From NCBI RefSeq assembly GCF_000702665.1, contig NZ_JNJA01000018.1:1-64000 (forward strand): a stretch of DNA of 64,000 nucleotides. Direction: 5' to 3'. Under the pieces are notes generated by a model, which was not told the DNA's origin, did not search any database, and worked only from the letters and a program-made list of their open reading frames with translations. Within the stretch, counting starts at the first letter, position 1; each line of letters opens with the position of its first letter. The position numbers and the translations under genes are program-made. This document shows positions 49,508 through 59,890 of the stretch, one piece after another. The DNA comes from Solidesulfovibrio alcoholivorans DSM 5433 (lineage in GTDB: Bacteria; Desulfobacterota; Desulfovibrionia; Desulfovibrionales; Desulfovibrionaceae).

Positions 49508-49523
49508 AGCAAGTCCCTTGCCA
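49508..49523 (-). promoter_or_regulatory. Sigma-54 (-24/-12) promoter of ald
   Basis: On the minus strand TGGCAAGGGACTTGCT matches the consensus TGGCAC-N5-TTGCA at the invariant GG and GC with correct spacing. Transcription would start near 49497, about 50 bases before the ald ATG. This accounts for part of the 345-base gap 49445-49789, which has no gene. Confidence 0.7.
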
Positions 49524-49564
49524 ACATCCCCTTCCGGGTGCGGGCGCTGCCGCGGGAGCGTGCC

Positions 49565-49593
49565 TCCCGGATTCCCGGGAAAAACTCCCGGGA
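49565..49593. promoter_or_regulatory. Triple TCCCGG enhancer-like sites upstream of the ald promoter
   Basis: TCCCGG occurs at 49565, and two full palindromes TCCCGGGA lie at 49573-49580 and 49586-49593, 13 bases centre to centre. They are 45-80 bases upstream of the -24 element, a usual position for activator sites. Binding by the adjacent activator is inferred. Confidence 0.45.
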
Positions 49594-49741
49594 ACAATCT
49601 CCATATTTACAGGAAATTAGCTGAGCTGCGCGGGAAAGCGACGCAAGACCGCTTGCGAACGTGTGCCGCCGCAATCGCCTTGGTCCCAAAGGCCAACGGA
49701 ATTATTTCGTTCCAGCAGCCCCAAGGATTCAGATATCACGT

Positions 49742-49800
49742 TGAAATAAAAACAAAGACAAGTGGAAACATATCATTCCACATGGAATTTTATGTTTCCA
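49742..49800 (-). terminator. Terminator of the sigma-54 activator gene
   Basis: On the minus strand TGGAAACATA and TATGTTTCCA pair (ends at 49800 and 49763), with an inner ATTCCA/TGGAAT helix. A T-rich tract including T5 follows at 49760-49742. The stem begins over the stop codon at 49792-49790. Confidence 0.7.
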
Positions 49801-51358
49801 ATCCGTGTTTGCGCAGCTTGTTGCGCAGGGCCGTATGGGAGATGCCGAGCTCGCGGGCGACGCGGCGCATGCTCTTGCGCCCGGCAAGCGCCCCCTCCAG
49901 GAGGCCGCGCTCGTAGCGGGCAAGCGCCTCGCGCAGGGAACCCGCCGCCTCCCCGGCCATGGCGGCAGGGTACGCGACGCCGCGCCCGGATTCCTGAAAG
50001 AGCAGGATGGCGTCCGCATCGATCACGCTCGCGTCGCAGAGGATGGCCGAACGCTCGACCACGTTTTTGAGCTCGCGCACATTGCCCGGCCAGTGGTGGC
50101 GCGTCAGCTTGTGCCGCGCGCCCTCGTCGAAGGCGCGCAGTTCCTTGCCCAGGCGCGCGGTGAGCAGAAAGAGGAAATGCTCGGCCAGGGGCAGGATGTC
50201 GTCCCGGCGTTCCCGCAGGGGGGGGATGGTCAGGGGCAGGACGTTGATGCGGTAATAGAGGTCCTCGCGGAACTGGCGTTTTGCCACGAGTTCCTCGAGG
50301 TTGCGATTGGTGGCCGTGACGATGCGGGCCGCGACGGGCAGTTCCCGGCCGTCGCCGAGGCGGCGCACACGCCGGCTCTGGATCACGCGCAGGATCTTGG
50401 CCTGCGCCCCGAGCGGCATCTCGCCTATTTCGTCGAGAAAGACCGTGCCCTCCCCGGCCAGCTCGAAGAGCCCGGGCCGCCCTTCCTTGCGCGCCCCGGA
50501 AAACGCGCCGCCCACGTAGCCGAACAGTTCGCTTTCGAGCAGCGCCTCGGGCACGGCGGCGCAGTTGATGGCCACGAACGCCCCTTCACGGCCGCTGCCG
50601 GCATGGATGGCCTGGGCGAACAGTTCCTTGCCCGTGCCGGATTCGCCCCGGATGGTGATGATGGCGTCCGTGGCGGCGATCTTTTCGGCCATGGCCAGGG
50701 CCTGGCGCAGGGCCGGGCTCGAGCCCACGATGTCGTTGAAGCTCACGGCCCCGAAGCCGGTCATGGACCGGGCGAGGTCCTGGATGTCCTCGGCGTCGCG
50801 GGCGATCTCCACGGCCCCGAGCACCGCGCCCGAGGCGTCGAGGATGGGCCGGCCGGTGGCGAAGTAGCGCAGGCGCTTGCGGCCCTGCGCCAGGTTCTTC
50901 TTGACGTTGTTGTAGCGGCCGCCGCGCAGGCACTCGAGAATGGCGTAGTCGGGCAGGGGCAGGTCACGGACGTGGCGGCCGACGACGTCCGCGCCCTCGC
51001 AGCGGAAATTGGCCTTGGCCACGCTGTTGACGAGGGTCACGCGGCCCTCGGCATCCACGGCCAGGATGGATTCGTCGATGTTGTCGAGCACGATGCGCAG
51101 CAAATTGGCCTGCTTCTCGTGGGGCAGCGCCTCGATGAAGCGGATCTGGGCGAGGTCCGGGAACGTGGCCAGCATGGCGAGGATGTCCTCGCGCGGGCAC
51201 TTCGGCCGGCCGGGGTCGATCTCCAGGAAGACGTGGGCGCTGCCCTCCTTCTGCACCACTTCCATGGCCACGATGTTGTAGCCGTGGCTGGCGAGCTGGG
51301 AGGAGATGTCGGCCACGATGCCGATGCGGTCGGCGAACGTCAGGTGCAGTTTGCTCAT
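49790..51358 (-). CDS. TyrR-like sigma-54-dependent activator (ACT-PAS-AAA-HTH)
   Basis: A 522-residue regulator. An ACT-like domain (1-75) begins LHLTFADRIGIVADISSQLA, followed by PAS (80-190), a sigma-54 AAA+ domain (205-430) with GESGTGKELFAQ and FLDEIGEMP, and a C-terminal Fis-type HTH (RRVARELGISHTALRNKLRKHGL). The sigma-54 contact loop reads GAFSGA (284-289), a conservative change from GAFTGA, so it should still activate. The architecture is that of TyrR/PhhR regulators, which sense aromatic or other amino acids through ACT. It lies directly upstream of ald, which has a sigma-54 promoter, and is the probable activator. Confidence 0.88.
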   Translation of the reverse strand: MSKLHLTFADRIGIVADISSQLASHGYNIVAMEVVQKEGSAHVFLEIDPGRPKCPREDILAMLATFPDLAQIRFIEALPHEKQANLLRIVLDNIDESILAVDAEGRVTLVNSVAKANFRCEGADVVGRHVRDLPLPDYAILECLRGGRYNNVKKNLAQGRKRLRYFATGRPILDASGAVLGAVEIARDAEDIQDLARSMTGFGAVSFNDIVGSSPALRQALAMAEKIAATDAIITIRGESGTGKELFAQAIHAGSGREGAFVAINCAAVPEALLESELFGYVGGAFSGARKEGRPGLFELAGEGTVFLDEIGEMPLGAQAKILRVIQSRRVRRLGDGRELPVAARIVTATNRNLEELVAKRQFREDLYYRINVLPLTIPPLRERRDDILPLAEHFLFLLTARLGKELRAFDEGARHKLTRHHWPGNVRELKNVVERSAILCDASVIDADAILLFQESGRGVAYPAAMAGEAAGSLREALARYERGLLEGALAGRKSMRRVARELGISHTALRNKLRKHGLET

Positions 51359-51401
51359 GGGCGTCCCCGGCCGCCGGCCGCCGCGGGGCCGGGAACGGCA
51401 A

Positions 51402-52409
51402 TCAGGATGCCACGCCTGTAACGCGCAGGACGAAGTAGCACAAGGCCGCGACCACGGCGGCGGCGGGGATGGTCATGACCCAGGCCACGACCAGCCGGCC
51501 GGCGATGCCCCAGCGCACGGCCGAAAGCCGCTTGGACGCGCCAACGCCAATGACCGTGGTCGAGATGGTGTGCGTGGTGGAGATCGGCGCGCCCAGGGCC
51601 GACGCGCCGCAAATGACCGCCGCCGCCGCCGTCTCGGCCGCGAAACCGTGGATGGGCTCGAGCTTGAAGATCTTGTGTCCCATGGTCTTGACGATCTTCC
51701 AGCCGCCGGACGCCGTGCCGAGGCCCATGGCCAGGGCGCAGGCGAGCTTGACCCAAAAGGGCACGGTCATTTCCGGGATTTCGCCGGAGAGCACCAGGGC
51801 CAGGGTGATGATGCCCATGGTCTTCTGGGCGTCGTTGAGGCCGTGACTCGTGGCCATGAAGGCCGAGGACAGGATTTGCAGCTTCTTGAACAGGAAATTG
51901 ACCCGGTGCGGGGAGCTCGTGCGCACGAGCCAGGAGAGCAGGACCATGAGCAGGTAGCCGGAGGCGAAGCCGGCCAGGGGGGACAGCACCAGGGGCAGCA
52001 GGATCTTGTGCGCGATGGAGCCGTAGCTCGGGGCGTCCCAGCCGCCGTAGGCGACGGCCGCGCCGATGAGCCCGCCGACCAGGGCGTGGGAGGACGAGGA
52101 CGGCAGGCCCCAGTACCAGGTGAGCAGGTTCCAGACGATGGCCCCGAGCAGCGCGGCCAGGACCACGCCGTGGCTGCCGGCCACCACTTCCGGGCGCACG
52201 ATGCCGCTGCCGATGGTGTGCGCCACGGCCGTGCCCAGAAACGCGCCGAGAAGGTTGAGCGCGCCGGCCATGCACACAGCGGCCAGGGGCGAGAGGACCT
52301 TGGTCGAGACGATGGTGGCGATGGCGTTGGCGCTGTCGTGGGCCCCGTTGGTGAAGTCAAACAGCAGGGCGATGACCACGATGGCCATAAGCAGCGCGAA
52401 ATCAGGCAT
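51402..52409 (-). CDS. pit: PiT-family inorganic phosphate transporter
   Basis: A 335-residue permease of the PiT (low-affinity phosphate-cation symport) family. Both inverted signature motifs are present: DFTNGAHDSANAIAT (about 15-29) and GLNDAQKTMGIITLAL, each with the conserved asparagine-aspartate pair. Ten or so membrane helices are visible. The start at 52409 overlaps the DUF47 stop at 52402-52404, so the pair is translationally coupled. It is the third gene of a phosphate-module operon with a sensor kinase and DUF47, and is followed 43 bases later by the sigma-54 activator. Confidence 0.93.
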   Translation of the reverse strand: MPDFALLMAIVVIALLFDFTNGAHDSANAIATIVSTKVLSPLAAVCMAGALNLLGAFLGTAVAHTIGSGIVRPEVVAGSHGVVLAALLGAIVWNLLTWYWGLPSSSSHALVGGLIGAAVAYGGWDAPSYGSIAHKILLPLVLSPLAGFASGYLLMVLLSWLVRTSSPHRVNFLFKKLQILSSAFMATSHGLNDAQKTMGIITLALVLSGEIPEMTVPFWVKLACALAMGLGTASGGWKIVKTMGHKIFKLEPIHGFAAETAAAAVICGASALGAPISTTHTISTTVIGVGASKRLSAVRWGIAGRLVVAWVMTIPAAAVVAALCYFVLRVTGVAS

Positions 52410-53037
52410 TTTTGAGCACCACGCCTTCCAGTACGTCGGAGAGCGCCTCGGTGCGCTCGACGGCCGCTTCGATGCGGTCGAACAGGTGCTTCCATTTGAC
52501 GATGTCGAGGATGGCGGCATAGTCGCCCCTCTCGTCCCCGCCGTCGTAAAGCTCGCCGATGCCGACCATGAGCAGGGTCTCGCACTCGTGCTTGAGGCCC
52601 TCGATCCGGGCGAAGTGGTCCTCGGCCTGCTTGTTTTGCCGCATGCGACCGAGGATCAGGCCGACCTCCTCGATCATGGCCCGCAGGTTGGAGATGATGC
52701 GCCGGGCCGGATAGCGGATGCGGTCGAAGCCGAAAAGCCCCACCCGCGAGGCGATGGCCTTGATGAGGTTCAGGATGTCTTCCTGGGTAAGGTTGATCTC
52801 GTGGATGTCCTCGCGGTCGATGGGCGTGATGAAGGTGAGGGAGAGCTCCTTGGCGATGCGCCGGCTGATGGCGTTGCCTTCGGATTCGATGATGGTGATG
52901 CGCTTGCAGCGCTCCTCCAGGTCGTCGAAATTGGTGAAAAGCTCGTCGAGGATGATGGCCGCCTTGACCAGCTTGCGGTGTTGTTCGGCAAAAAGGTCGT
53001 AGAATTTCACCGACCTGGGGAACAGGCTGAAACCCAT
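52402..53037 (-). CDS. DUF47/PhoU-like phosphate transport regulator
   Basis: A 211-residue helical protein of the DUF47 family, related to PhoU. It begins MGFSLFPRSVKFYDLFAEQH and contains EGNAISRRIAKEL and PIDREDIHEINLTQEDILNLI, which are family hallmarks. Such proteins sit in the cytoplasm and control the PiT carrier beside them. The ATG at 53037 follows GGAG. The gene ends within the first codons of pit. It lies 77 bases after the PhoR-like kinase. A paralogue without a transporter is at 43215-43889. Confidence 0.9.
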   Translation of the reverse strand: MGFSLFPRSVKFYDLFAEQHRKLVKAAIILDELFTNFDDLEERCKRITIIESEGNAISRRIAKELSLTFITPIDREDIHEINLTQEDILNLIKAIASRVGLFGFDRIRYPARRIISNLRAMIEEVGLILGRMRQNKQAEDHFARIEGLKHECETLLMVGIGELYDGGDERGDYAAILDIVKWKHLFDRIEAAVERTEALSDVLEGVVLKNA

Positions 53038-53114
53038 GGCTTCTCCGCTTTCGTTGTGTGCATGCAGGGAAGCCGCAGGTCCGGACGACTTCCCGAAATC
53101 GTCGGCGTCCGTCC

Positions 53115-54806
53115 TCAGGCCACGCTCCCGGCCAGGGGCAGGCGCACCACCCGGGTCGCGCCGTCGAGGAACGCCTCCCCGCCGCCGTCGGCCAGCTCGG
53201 CCTGGGGCAGGGCGATGTCCAGATTGGCCGGCCCCTCGAAGCGCAACTCCGCGTGCCCGTCGCCCGTGGTCACGGTGACGGCCAGGGACACGGCGTCCGG
53301 GGTCTGGGACAGGATCGCGCAAAAGGCCCGCACCATGTCGTCGTAGTCCGCACGCACGGGGTACTGGCCTTCGGGCGCGCCCACGAGCCTCGCCGTCACG
53401 CCCTTGGCGCGCAGAAGCGGCGCGGAAAGGAGCAGCGCCTGCTTGAGCGCGGACAGGGCGTCGCCGCCCGGCGCGGCGGCGCGGGCCGCGGCGAAGCGCT
53501 CCCGGGCGGCGGCGAGCAGTTCCTCGATCAGCGCCTTCATGTCGTCGGCGGCGCGGATGACCGCGTCCAGGGACTTGGCCGGACCGGGCCCCGCGCCCTC
53601 CTCCCCCGTCGCGGCGGGGAGCATGCCCCGGGCGGTCTCGGCAAAGCCGCGCACCTTGGTCAGGGGCGTGCGCAGGTTGTGCGAGACGTCGATGACGAAA
53701 TCCCGGAAAATGCGGTCCATGGTCACGGCCTCGGTGACGTCGTGGAAGGTGGCGACCCGCGACGCCCCGGCCGCGTCGCCGGCCAGGCGCGCGACCACCA
53801 CTTCGACCACCCGGCCGCTTACGAGCTCGAACCGGCCCACACGCTCCCACGGCCCGGACGCGGGGTCGTAGGCGCCAAGCGCCCGTTCCACGCAAAGGGG
53901 CATGCCGGCCTCGATGGGCGTGCGGCCCGTGGGGTCGGGGAGCTTTTGAAACATCTCGCGCAGCGCCCGGTTGGCGGCCAGGATGCGGCCGGCCCCGTCC
54001 AGGATGGCCACACCCTCGGCCATGCTCTCGAGGGTGGCCTCCTGCAGGGCGCGGCGCTCTTCGATCTCGCGCACGTGCGCGCCGATGCGCTCGGCCAGGT
54101 GGTTGATGGCCGACGCCAGCGGCGTGAAGTCCCGGGCAGGCACGATGTGGATGCGCCGGTCGTAGTGGCCCTGGCCCACGGCCGTGACCACGCCCGCGAT
54201 CTCCTTGATCGAACGGGACATGCTGCGGGCCAGGCCGTAGGCGGCCACGCCCCCGGCCGCGAACACGAGCGCCAAAACGGCGAGGATCGCGCCCCGGATG
54301 CGCGACAGCTCCCCGGACAGCGCGGACATGGGCAGCGCCAGGCGCAGCACGCCCGCCGGCACCCCCTCCCTGCCCGACCAGGAACGCGCCACGTAGAGCA
54401 TGTCCCGTCCGAGCGTATGGCTCGTGCGCACGTCCTGGCCGTAGCCCCCGGCCAGGGCCTGGCGCACTTCGGGCCGGCCGGCGTGGTCTTCCATCTCCGG
54501 CACTTCGGCGGCGCGGACCGCGGAATCGGCCACCACCCGGCCGTCGACGATGTAGGTCAGACGAAATCCCAGGTGCGGGCCCAAGGCGTCGGCGAAGGCG
54601 GCAAGGGCCTGTTCGCTGTCGAGGCCCGGCTCCCTGGTGAGGAGAAACCCGGCGAGGTCCAGTGAGGTTTTGGCCCGTTCCTCGGCCTCGGCCAGCACGG
54701 CCCGCTCGGCGCGGCCGGTGGCGAAGACGAAGACGGCGCTTAGGACCAGAAGGAAGAACCCCCAGGTCCAAAGCAGGAACTGCAACGTGATCGAACGCTT
54801 GGGCAT
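53115..54806 (-). CDS. PhoR-like membrane histidine kinase with eroded ATPase domain
   Basis: A 563-residue protein. Two membrane helices (about 9-30 and 168-190) frame a periplasmic sensor domain. HAMP (about 195-245), PAS (about 255-360) and HisKA follow, with the phosphoacceptor H376 in DVSHNLRTPLTKVRGFAE. The C-terminal ATPase region (about 450-563) lacks a recognisable N-box, a DxGxG and a GxGxGL. It also is shorter than usual, so it may not bind ATP. It may act as a phosphatase or a ligand-controlled regulator instead. The order kinase, DUF47, PiT suggests phosphate sensing. No PhoB-type regulator is near. A perfect hairpin precedes the start codon. Confidence 0.75.
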   Translation of the reverse strand: MPKRSITLQFLLWTWGFFLLVLSAVFVFATGRAERAVLAEAEERAKTSLDLAGFLLTREPGLDSEQALAAFADALGPHLGFRLTYIVDGRVVADSAVRAAEVPEMEDHAGRPEVRQALAGGYGQDVRTSHTLGRDMLYVARSWSGREGVPAGVLRLALPMSALSGELSRIRGAILAVLALVFAAGGVAAYGLARSMSRSIKEIAGVVTAVGQGHYDRRIHIVPARDFTPLASAINHLAERIGAHVREIEERRALQEATLESMAEGVAILDGAGRILAANRALREMFQKLPDPTGRTPIEAGMPLCVERALGAYDPASGPWERVGRFELVSGRVVEVVVARLAGDAAGASRVATFHDVTEAVTMDRIFRDFVIDVSHNLRTPLTKVRGFAETARGMLPAATGEEGAGPGPAKSLDAVIRAADDMKALIEELLAAARERFAAARAAAPGGDALSALKQALLLSAPLLRAKGVTARLVGAPEGQYPVRADYDDMVRAFCAILSQTPDAVSLAVTVTTGDGHAELRFEGPANLDIALPQAELADGGGEAFLDGATRVVRLPLAGSVA

Positions 54807-54822
54807 AGCTTCTCCCCGTGTG

Positions 54823-54854
54823 ACGAAACCGTCGCGTTCCCGTGACGGTTTCGT
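54823..54854. repeat. Perfect 11-bp inverted repeat in the leader of the kinase gene
   Basis: ACGAAACCGTC and GACGGTTTCGT pair around a 10-base loop, 17 bases upstream of the kinase ATG and 71 bases after the lipase stop. It could be an operator, an attenuator of the phosphate operon, or the end of the lipase transcript. Confidence 0.55.
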
Positions 54855-54924
54855 GGCGCACAGAGGTATAGGCGGCCCAGGCTTCGGGGGCAAGAGGCTG
54901 GGGCGACCGGATGCCCGGGCGGGC

Positions 54925-56817
54925 TCAGGGGGCTGCGGGCGACGCGGCGCCTTCCTGCAAATGCAGGAGCAGGATGCGGCGCATCTCGCGGATGGCCAGG
55001 GGATGTTCGTGGGCGCTGTGGCCGGAATGGACGACCAGTTCCGATTGCGCGCCGTCGAGGTGGGAGCTCGCGTACGGGACCACGCCGTCCGTGCCGCCGG
55101 TGCGGCCGCCCTGCTTCTCGTCGCCGATGATCGAATGGTAGGGCACGACGATGGGCGCTTCGGCCAACCCCTGGAGCATGGCATTTTTCGGAGACAGGCT
55201 GTCGATGCCGGTGATCCCGGGCATGTCCTTGTCCTTGGCCCTCGGCCCCATGGCCCGCAGCAGGGCCGCGCCCACGCTGGTGACCGGCTTGAGCACCGTG
55301 ACCGGCAAGGTGATGAGCGCGCGCCCGATCTTGCCGACCACGCCCAGGGCAAGGTCCGAGCCGCGGTGCGGCACGGACACGAAGATGATCCGGGAGACGT
55401 AGGGCCTGGGGGTGAAGTAGAAGGCCTCGCGCACGAGGGCCTTGTCCCTGGCCGGCACGGCCAGGGCGTCGAGCGGTGTCTTGGACACCTTCGCCCAGAG
55501 CGCGTCGCCGCCCTCCTCGGCCAGGGTCTTGGCAAGCAGCCCGCCCATGCTGTGCCCGACGACCACCATGCGCGCGAAATTGGGATTGGTCCCGTCCGGG
55601 TCCACGGTATGGCGCACCTCGTCGAGGGACCGGCGCAGGGTCATGGCGGAATAGAGCACGGGATTGCCCGTGGGGTAGCGAAAAAACCAGAACTGGTAAC
55701 GCTCGCGCAGTTCGGGGTCGCCCATGAGGCCGTTGAAGACGTTGGCCCAGGTGGTCGGGCTCGACATCAGGCCGTGGACGAAGACCACGGGGATCTTGCC
55801 CGGGTCGTAGGGCTGCAACATGTAGAGCCCGGAGAGCTTTTCCCAGGCCGCCGGGTTCATCATGCCTTCCAGGCCGTTCGGCTCCGGGGACTGCTGCATC
55901 ATGAGCGCCAGCGGCGTGGTCAGGTCGTATTCCATGGACACGCGCCGGCCCTCGACCGTGAGGGACGTGCCGCGCATAGGGTCGTGCACCTCCAGGGTGG
56001 CATCGTAGACGAGGGCCCCGGAGGTTTTGGCCTCGGGGCGCGGGGAAAAGCGCAGGAAGAGCGTGGCGGCATAGGTCTGGCGCAGCTTGGGCGTGAAACG
56101 GTCCGCGGCCGTGCGCGAGGCCTCGGGCGGCGGCCGGCGCACCACGGCCATGGGCACGCCAAGCCCCAGGCGCACCTGCTGCGGCGTGAGGCCGACGACC
56201 TCGAATTCGTAGGCAAGGTGGTAGCTTTCGAGCTCGTCCGGGGCGAAGGCGAGCTGGGAGGAGCGCCCGGTCAGGCGCACCTTGCCACGCAGCCACGGCA
56301 GTTCGCGGCCGTCGGCGTAGACCAGTCCGGCCTCGCGGGCGTAGAGCGCGTAGTTGGCCAGGGAGCGGTTGTAGAACTCCATGGCCTGACGCGAATAGGG
56401 ATGGTAGATATCCAGTTCCGGGGCAAGGGCGTCGTCGAACAGGTAGGCGTAGGCGTAAAGGGCGCTCGACAGATAGCAGGAAGCGGCGCGCTCCTTGTCG
56501 GCGTGCGCTTTCTTCCCTTCGTAATAACACAATTCCGAGAGCACGAAAAAGGCTTCGCGGTCCTTAAGCGCGCGCGCCTCCCGGTCCAGGGCCAGAAGCA
56601 TGGATTCGGCGTCGGCCTTCCAGGCCGTTTCCAGATCGCGCTGGCGCACGAAGACAAGGGAGCGCTCCGAGGGGCGGGAGGAATTGAGCGCCGTGCGATC
56701 GAACTCCCGGGTCCGCGTATCCATGGACACGGGCTTGACGCCGATGCGGGCGCAGCCGGCAAGAAGCGCCAGCGCCAGGCACCAGCCAAGGACCGTGAAA
56801 ATCCTGCGTGTCGTCAT
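54925..56817 (-). CDS. Outer-membrane-type lipoprotein with alpha/beta-hydrolase domain
   Basis: A 630-residue protein. The lipobox LALLAGC gives an acylated cysteine near residue 22. The first 330 residues have no recognised fold. The hydrolase part begins VVFVHGLMSSPTTWAN, has the nucleophile elbow GHSMGG, and ends with candidate acid GGTDGVV and histidine in VVHSGHSAHEHP. All triad members are therefore plausible. It is probably an esterase or lipase in the periplasm or on the outer membrane. It is divergent from a small lipoprotein gene. The substrate is unknown. Confidence 0.8.
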   Translation of the reverse strand: MTTRRIFTVLGWCLALALLAGCARIGVKPVSMDTRTREFDRTALNSSRPSERSLVFVRQRDLETAWKADAESMLLALDREARALKDREAFFVLSELCYYEGKKAHADKERAASCYLSSALYAYAYLFDDALAPELDIYHPYSRQAMEFYNRSLANYALYAREAGLVYADGRELPWLRGKVRLTGRSSQLAFAPDELESYHLAYEFEVVGLTPQQVRLGLGVPMAVVRRPPPEASRTAADRFTPKLRQTYAATLFLRFSPRPEAKTSGALVYDATLEVHDPMRGTSLTVEGRRVSMEYDLTTPLALMMQQSPEPNGLEGMMNPAAWEKLSGLYMLQPYDPGKIPVVFVHGLMSSPTTWANVFNGLMGDPELRERYQFWFFRYPTGNPVLYSAMTLRRSLDEVRHTVDPDGTNPNFARMVVVGHSMGGLLAKTLAEEGGDALWAKVSKTPLDALAVPARDKALVREAFYFTPRPYVSRIIFVSVPHRGSDLALGVVGKIGRALITLPVTVLKPVTSVGAALLRAMGPRAKDKDMPGITGIDSLSPKNAMLQGLAEAPIVVPYHSIIGDEKQGGRTGGTDGVVPYASSHLDGAQSELVVHSGHSAHEHPLAIREMRRILLLHLQEGAASPAAP

Positions 56818-56889
56818 AAAACGCGCTCCACCCGCCGCCAGAAGCGACCAAACGGCGCAGCGGCTTTACAGCAATGAGGAAAAGGAATA

Positions 56890-56909
56890 AAAATGAGAAC
56901 CCTCATTTT
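56890..56909. promoter_or_regulatory. Palindrome ahead of the small lipoprotein gene
   Basis: AAAATGAG, four bases, CTCATTTT, ending 21 bases before the lipoprotein ATG in the divergent intergenic region. The base composition recalls Fur-type sites but the spacing does not match a standard Fur box, so it is only a candidate operator. Confidence 0.35.
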
Positions 56910-56930
56910 CCTTAAAAAGGAGCCTCCGCC

Positions 56931-57347
56931 ATGCGCAGCCTGCTGACCGCCGTCTGTCTCGCCTGTGCGTCCCTGGCCCTTTGCGCCTGCAACGGCCTGT
57001 ACGCCATCAGCTCCAAGGACGCTTCCGGCAAGCCCGGCGTCTACGCCTCCGTGAACAAGGCCCCCGATCCGCTGCTCGTCGGCTGCTACATCCGCAGCAG
57101 TCCAAGCGAGTACAATCGCCCCAACAAGTACGAGTTCTGCCTCGTGCGCGAGGGCGACCGCTACGCCATGTTCTATTATGTGATGGACGGCAAAACCCTG
57201 GCCACGTTCAAGGACTGGACCGGGGCGGTCATAGACGGCGAATCCGTAACCGCCAATTATGACGGCTCGCGCTATTTCGTCAAGGACGGCACAGTCTGGC
57301 AGATGACCACGACCGGCGGGCCCCACCGCATGCTGCGCATGCCTTGA
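56931..57347 (+). CDS. Small lipoprotein
   Basis: A 138-residue exported lipoprotein of unknown function. The signal MRSLLTAVCLACASLALCAC places the lipid-modified cysteine near residue 18 or 20 (LALCAC offers two candidates). The mature part has a compact beta-rich pattern with repeated Tyr and two further cysteines (GCYIRSS, FCLVREG), a possible disulfide. The ATG at 56931 follows AAGGAG. It is divergent from the lipoprotein lipase, 113 bases apart, and a chemoreceptor gene follows 75 bases on. No known family was recognised. Confidence 0.65.
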   Translation: MRSLLTAVCLACASLALCACNGLYAISSKDASGKPGVYASVNKAPDPLLVGCYIRSSPSEYNRPNKYEFCLVREGDRYAMFYYVMDGKTLATFKDWTGAVIDGESVTANYDGSRYFVKDGTVWQMTTTGGPHRMLRMP

Positions 57348-58973
<1,626 letters not shown>

Positions 58974-59004
58974 CAGCCGCGGCTTTTGCGGCTATACGTA
59001 GCCA

Positions 59005-59199
59005 ATGTGGGAAACGGTTTTCATCATCGCAGGCCTGTTTCTGGCCCTGAGCCTGTGCCTGTGGATTTTCATCGGCAAGACCGCGCGCAAGCGCCACGAC
59101 GCCATCGCACCGGGGAAATTCGATTTCGACAGCTTCAAGTCCCGCGAGATCGCCCGGCGCGGGGTGCATGACACCACGCGGTTCGGCAAGAAACTGTAG
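59005..59199 (+). CDS. Small single-span membrane protein
   Basis: A 64-residue product. One hydrophobic helix at about 5-23 (VFIIAGLFLALSLCLWIFIG) is followed by a basic cytoplasmic tail with KTARKRHDAIAPGKFDFDSF. There is no ribosome binding site match, so the start is not certain, but composition and the clean one-helix architecture support a real gene. It lies 31 bases after the chemoreceptor stop, with a small hairpin (58975-58993) between. Function unknown. Confidence 0.5.
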   Translation: MWETVFIIAGLFLALSLCLWIFIGKTARKRHDAIAPGKFDFDSFKSREIARRGVHDTTRFGKKL

Positions 59200-59273
59200 C
59201 CGCCCGGATCGCGGCCTTACGTCCGCGGCCGGCGGCCGCGTCATGCCCGATTCCGGGCGATCGAGGAGTTCGC

Positions 59274-59876
59274 ATGTCCTTTGTCCGCCCATGGCCGTTC
59301 CTTGTCCTGCTCCTGCTCGCCGCCGCAAGCGCCCATGCGCAGGCCCCGTCCACCCTGGCCGGCATCAGCCTCGGCGACGCGGCCGGCCAGTACAAGGGCC
59401 GCCTCGTCCTGTCCAAGGCCCGCAGCGTCGGCGACGCGCCGTGGCTGCGGCGCATCCCCGTGCGCGCCGACGCCCATTTCGACAAGGGTTACGTCCTGGT
59501 CGGCACCTGTGCCGCGCCGGGTCGCATCGCCCGCATCAAGATGCGCTACAGCGACGAAAGCCTGGATTTTTTCCGCAAGATCAGCGGCGAGATGCTCTCC
59601 CGCTACGGCGACCCCACCGAATACAAGGGCGAGATCGACGGGCGGCTCATGGGCAACAAGTGGAGCTTTTCCGATCCCTGGTTGCGGCCGGTGAGCCTGA
59701 TCCTGCAACGCGCCGAAGGAGAAGACCCGGAAATCGGCCACGGCAACACGGTCAAGCTGACCAACTGGGGCCTGCTCGAAGCCGAGCGCGCCTGCTGGCA
59801 GGAGCGCCATGCCCCGGCCGTGTCGAAAAAGCCCGCGGCCAAGACCGGATCGGACAACGGCTACCTGCCCCGCTGA
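59274..59876 (+). CDS. Exported hypothetical protein
   Basis: A 200-residue protein with a signal peptide (MSFVRPWPFLVLLLLAAASAHAQA, cleavage near 22). The mature part has the pattern LAGISLGDAAGQYKG, seen in several small secreted proteins with an alpha/beta fold, and contains two cysteines that may pair (GTCAAPG and RACWQER). The ATG at 59274 follows GAGGAG. It ends 14 bases before the hemerythrin gene, and the two are probably co-transcribed. No family name can be given. Confidence 0.65.
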   Translation: MSFVRPWPFLVLLLLAAASAHAQAPSTLAGISLGDAAGQYKGRLVLSKARSVGDAPWLRRIPVRADAHFDKGYVLVGTCAAPGRIARIKMRYSDESLDFFRKISGEMLSRYGDPTEYKGEIDGRLMGNKWSFSDPWLRPVSLILQRAEGEDPEIGHGNTVKLTNWGLLEAERACWQERHAPAVSKKPAAKTGSDNGYLPR

Positions 59877-59890
59877 CCAGGAGCGACGTG

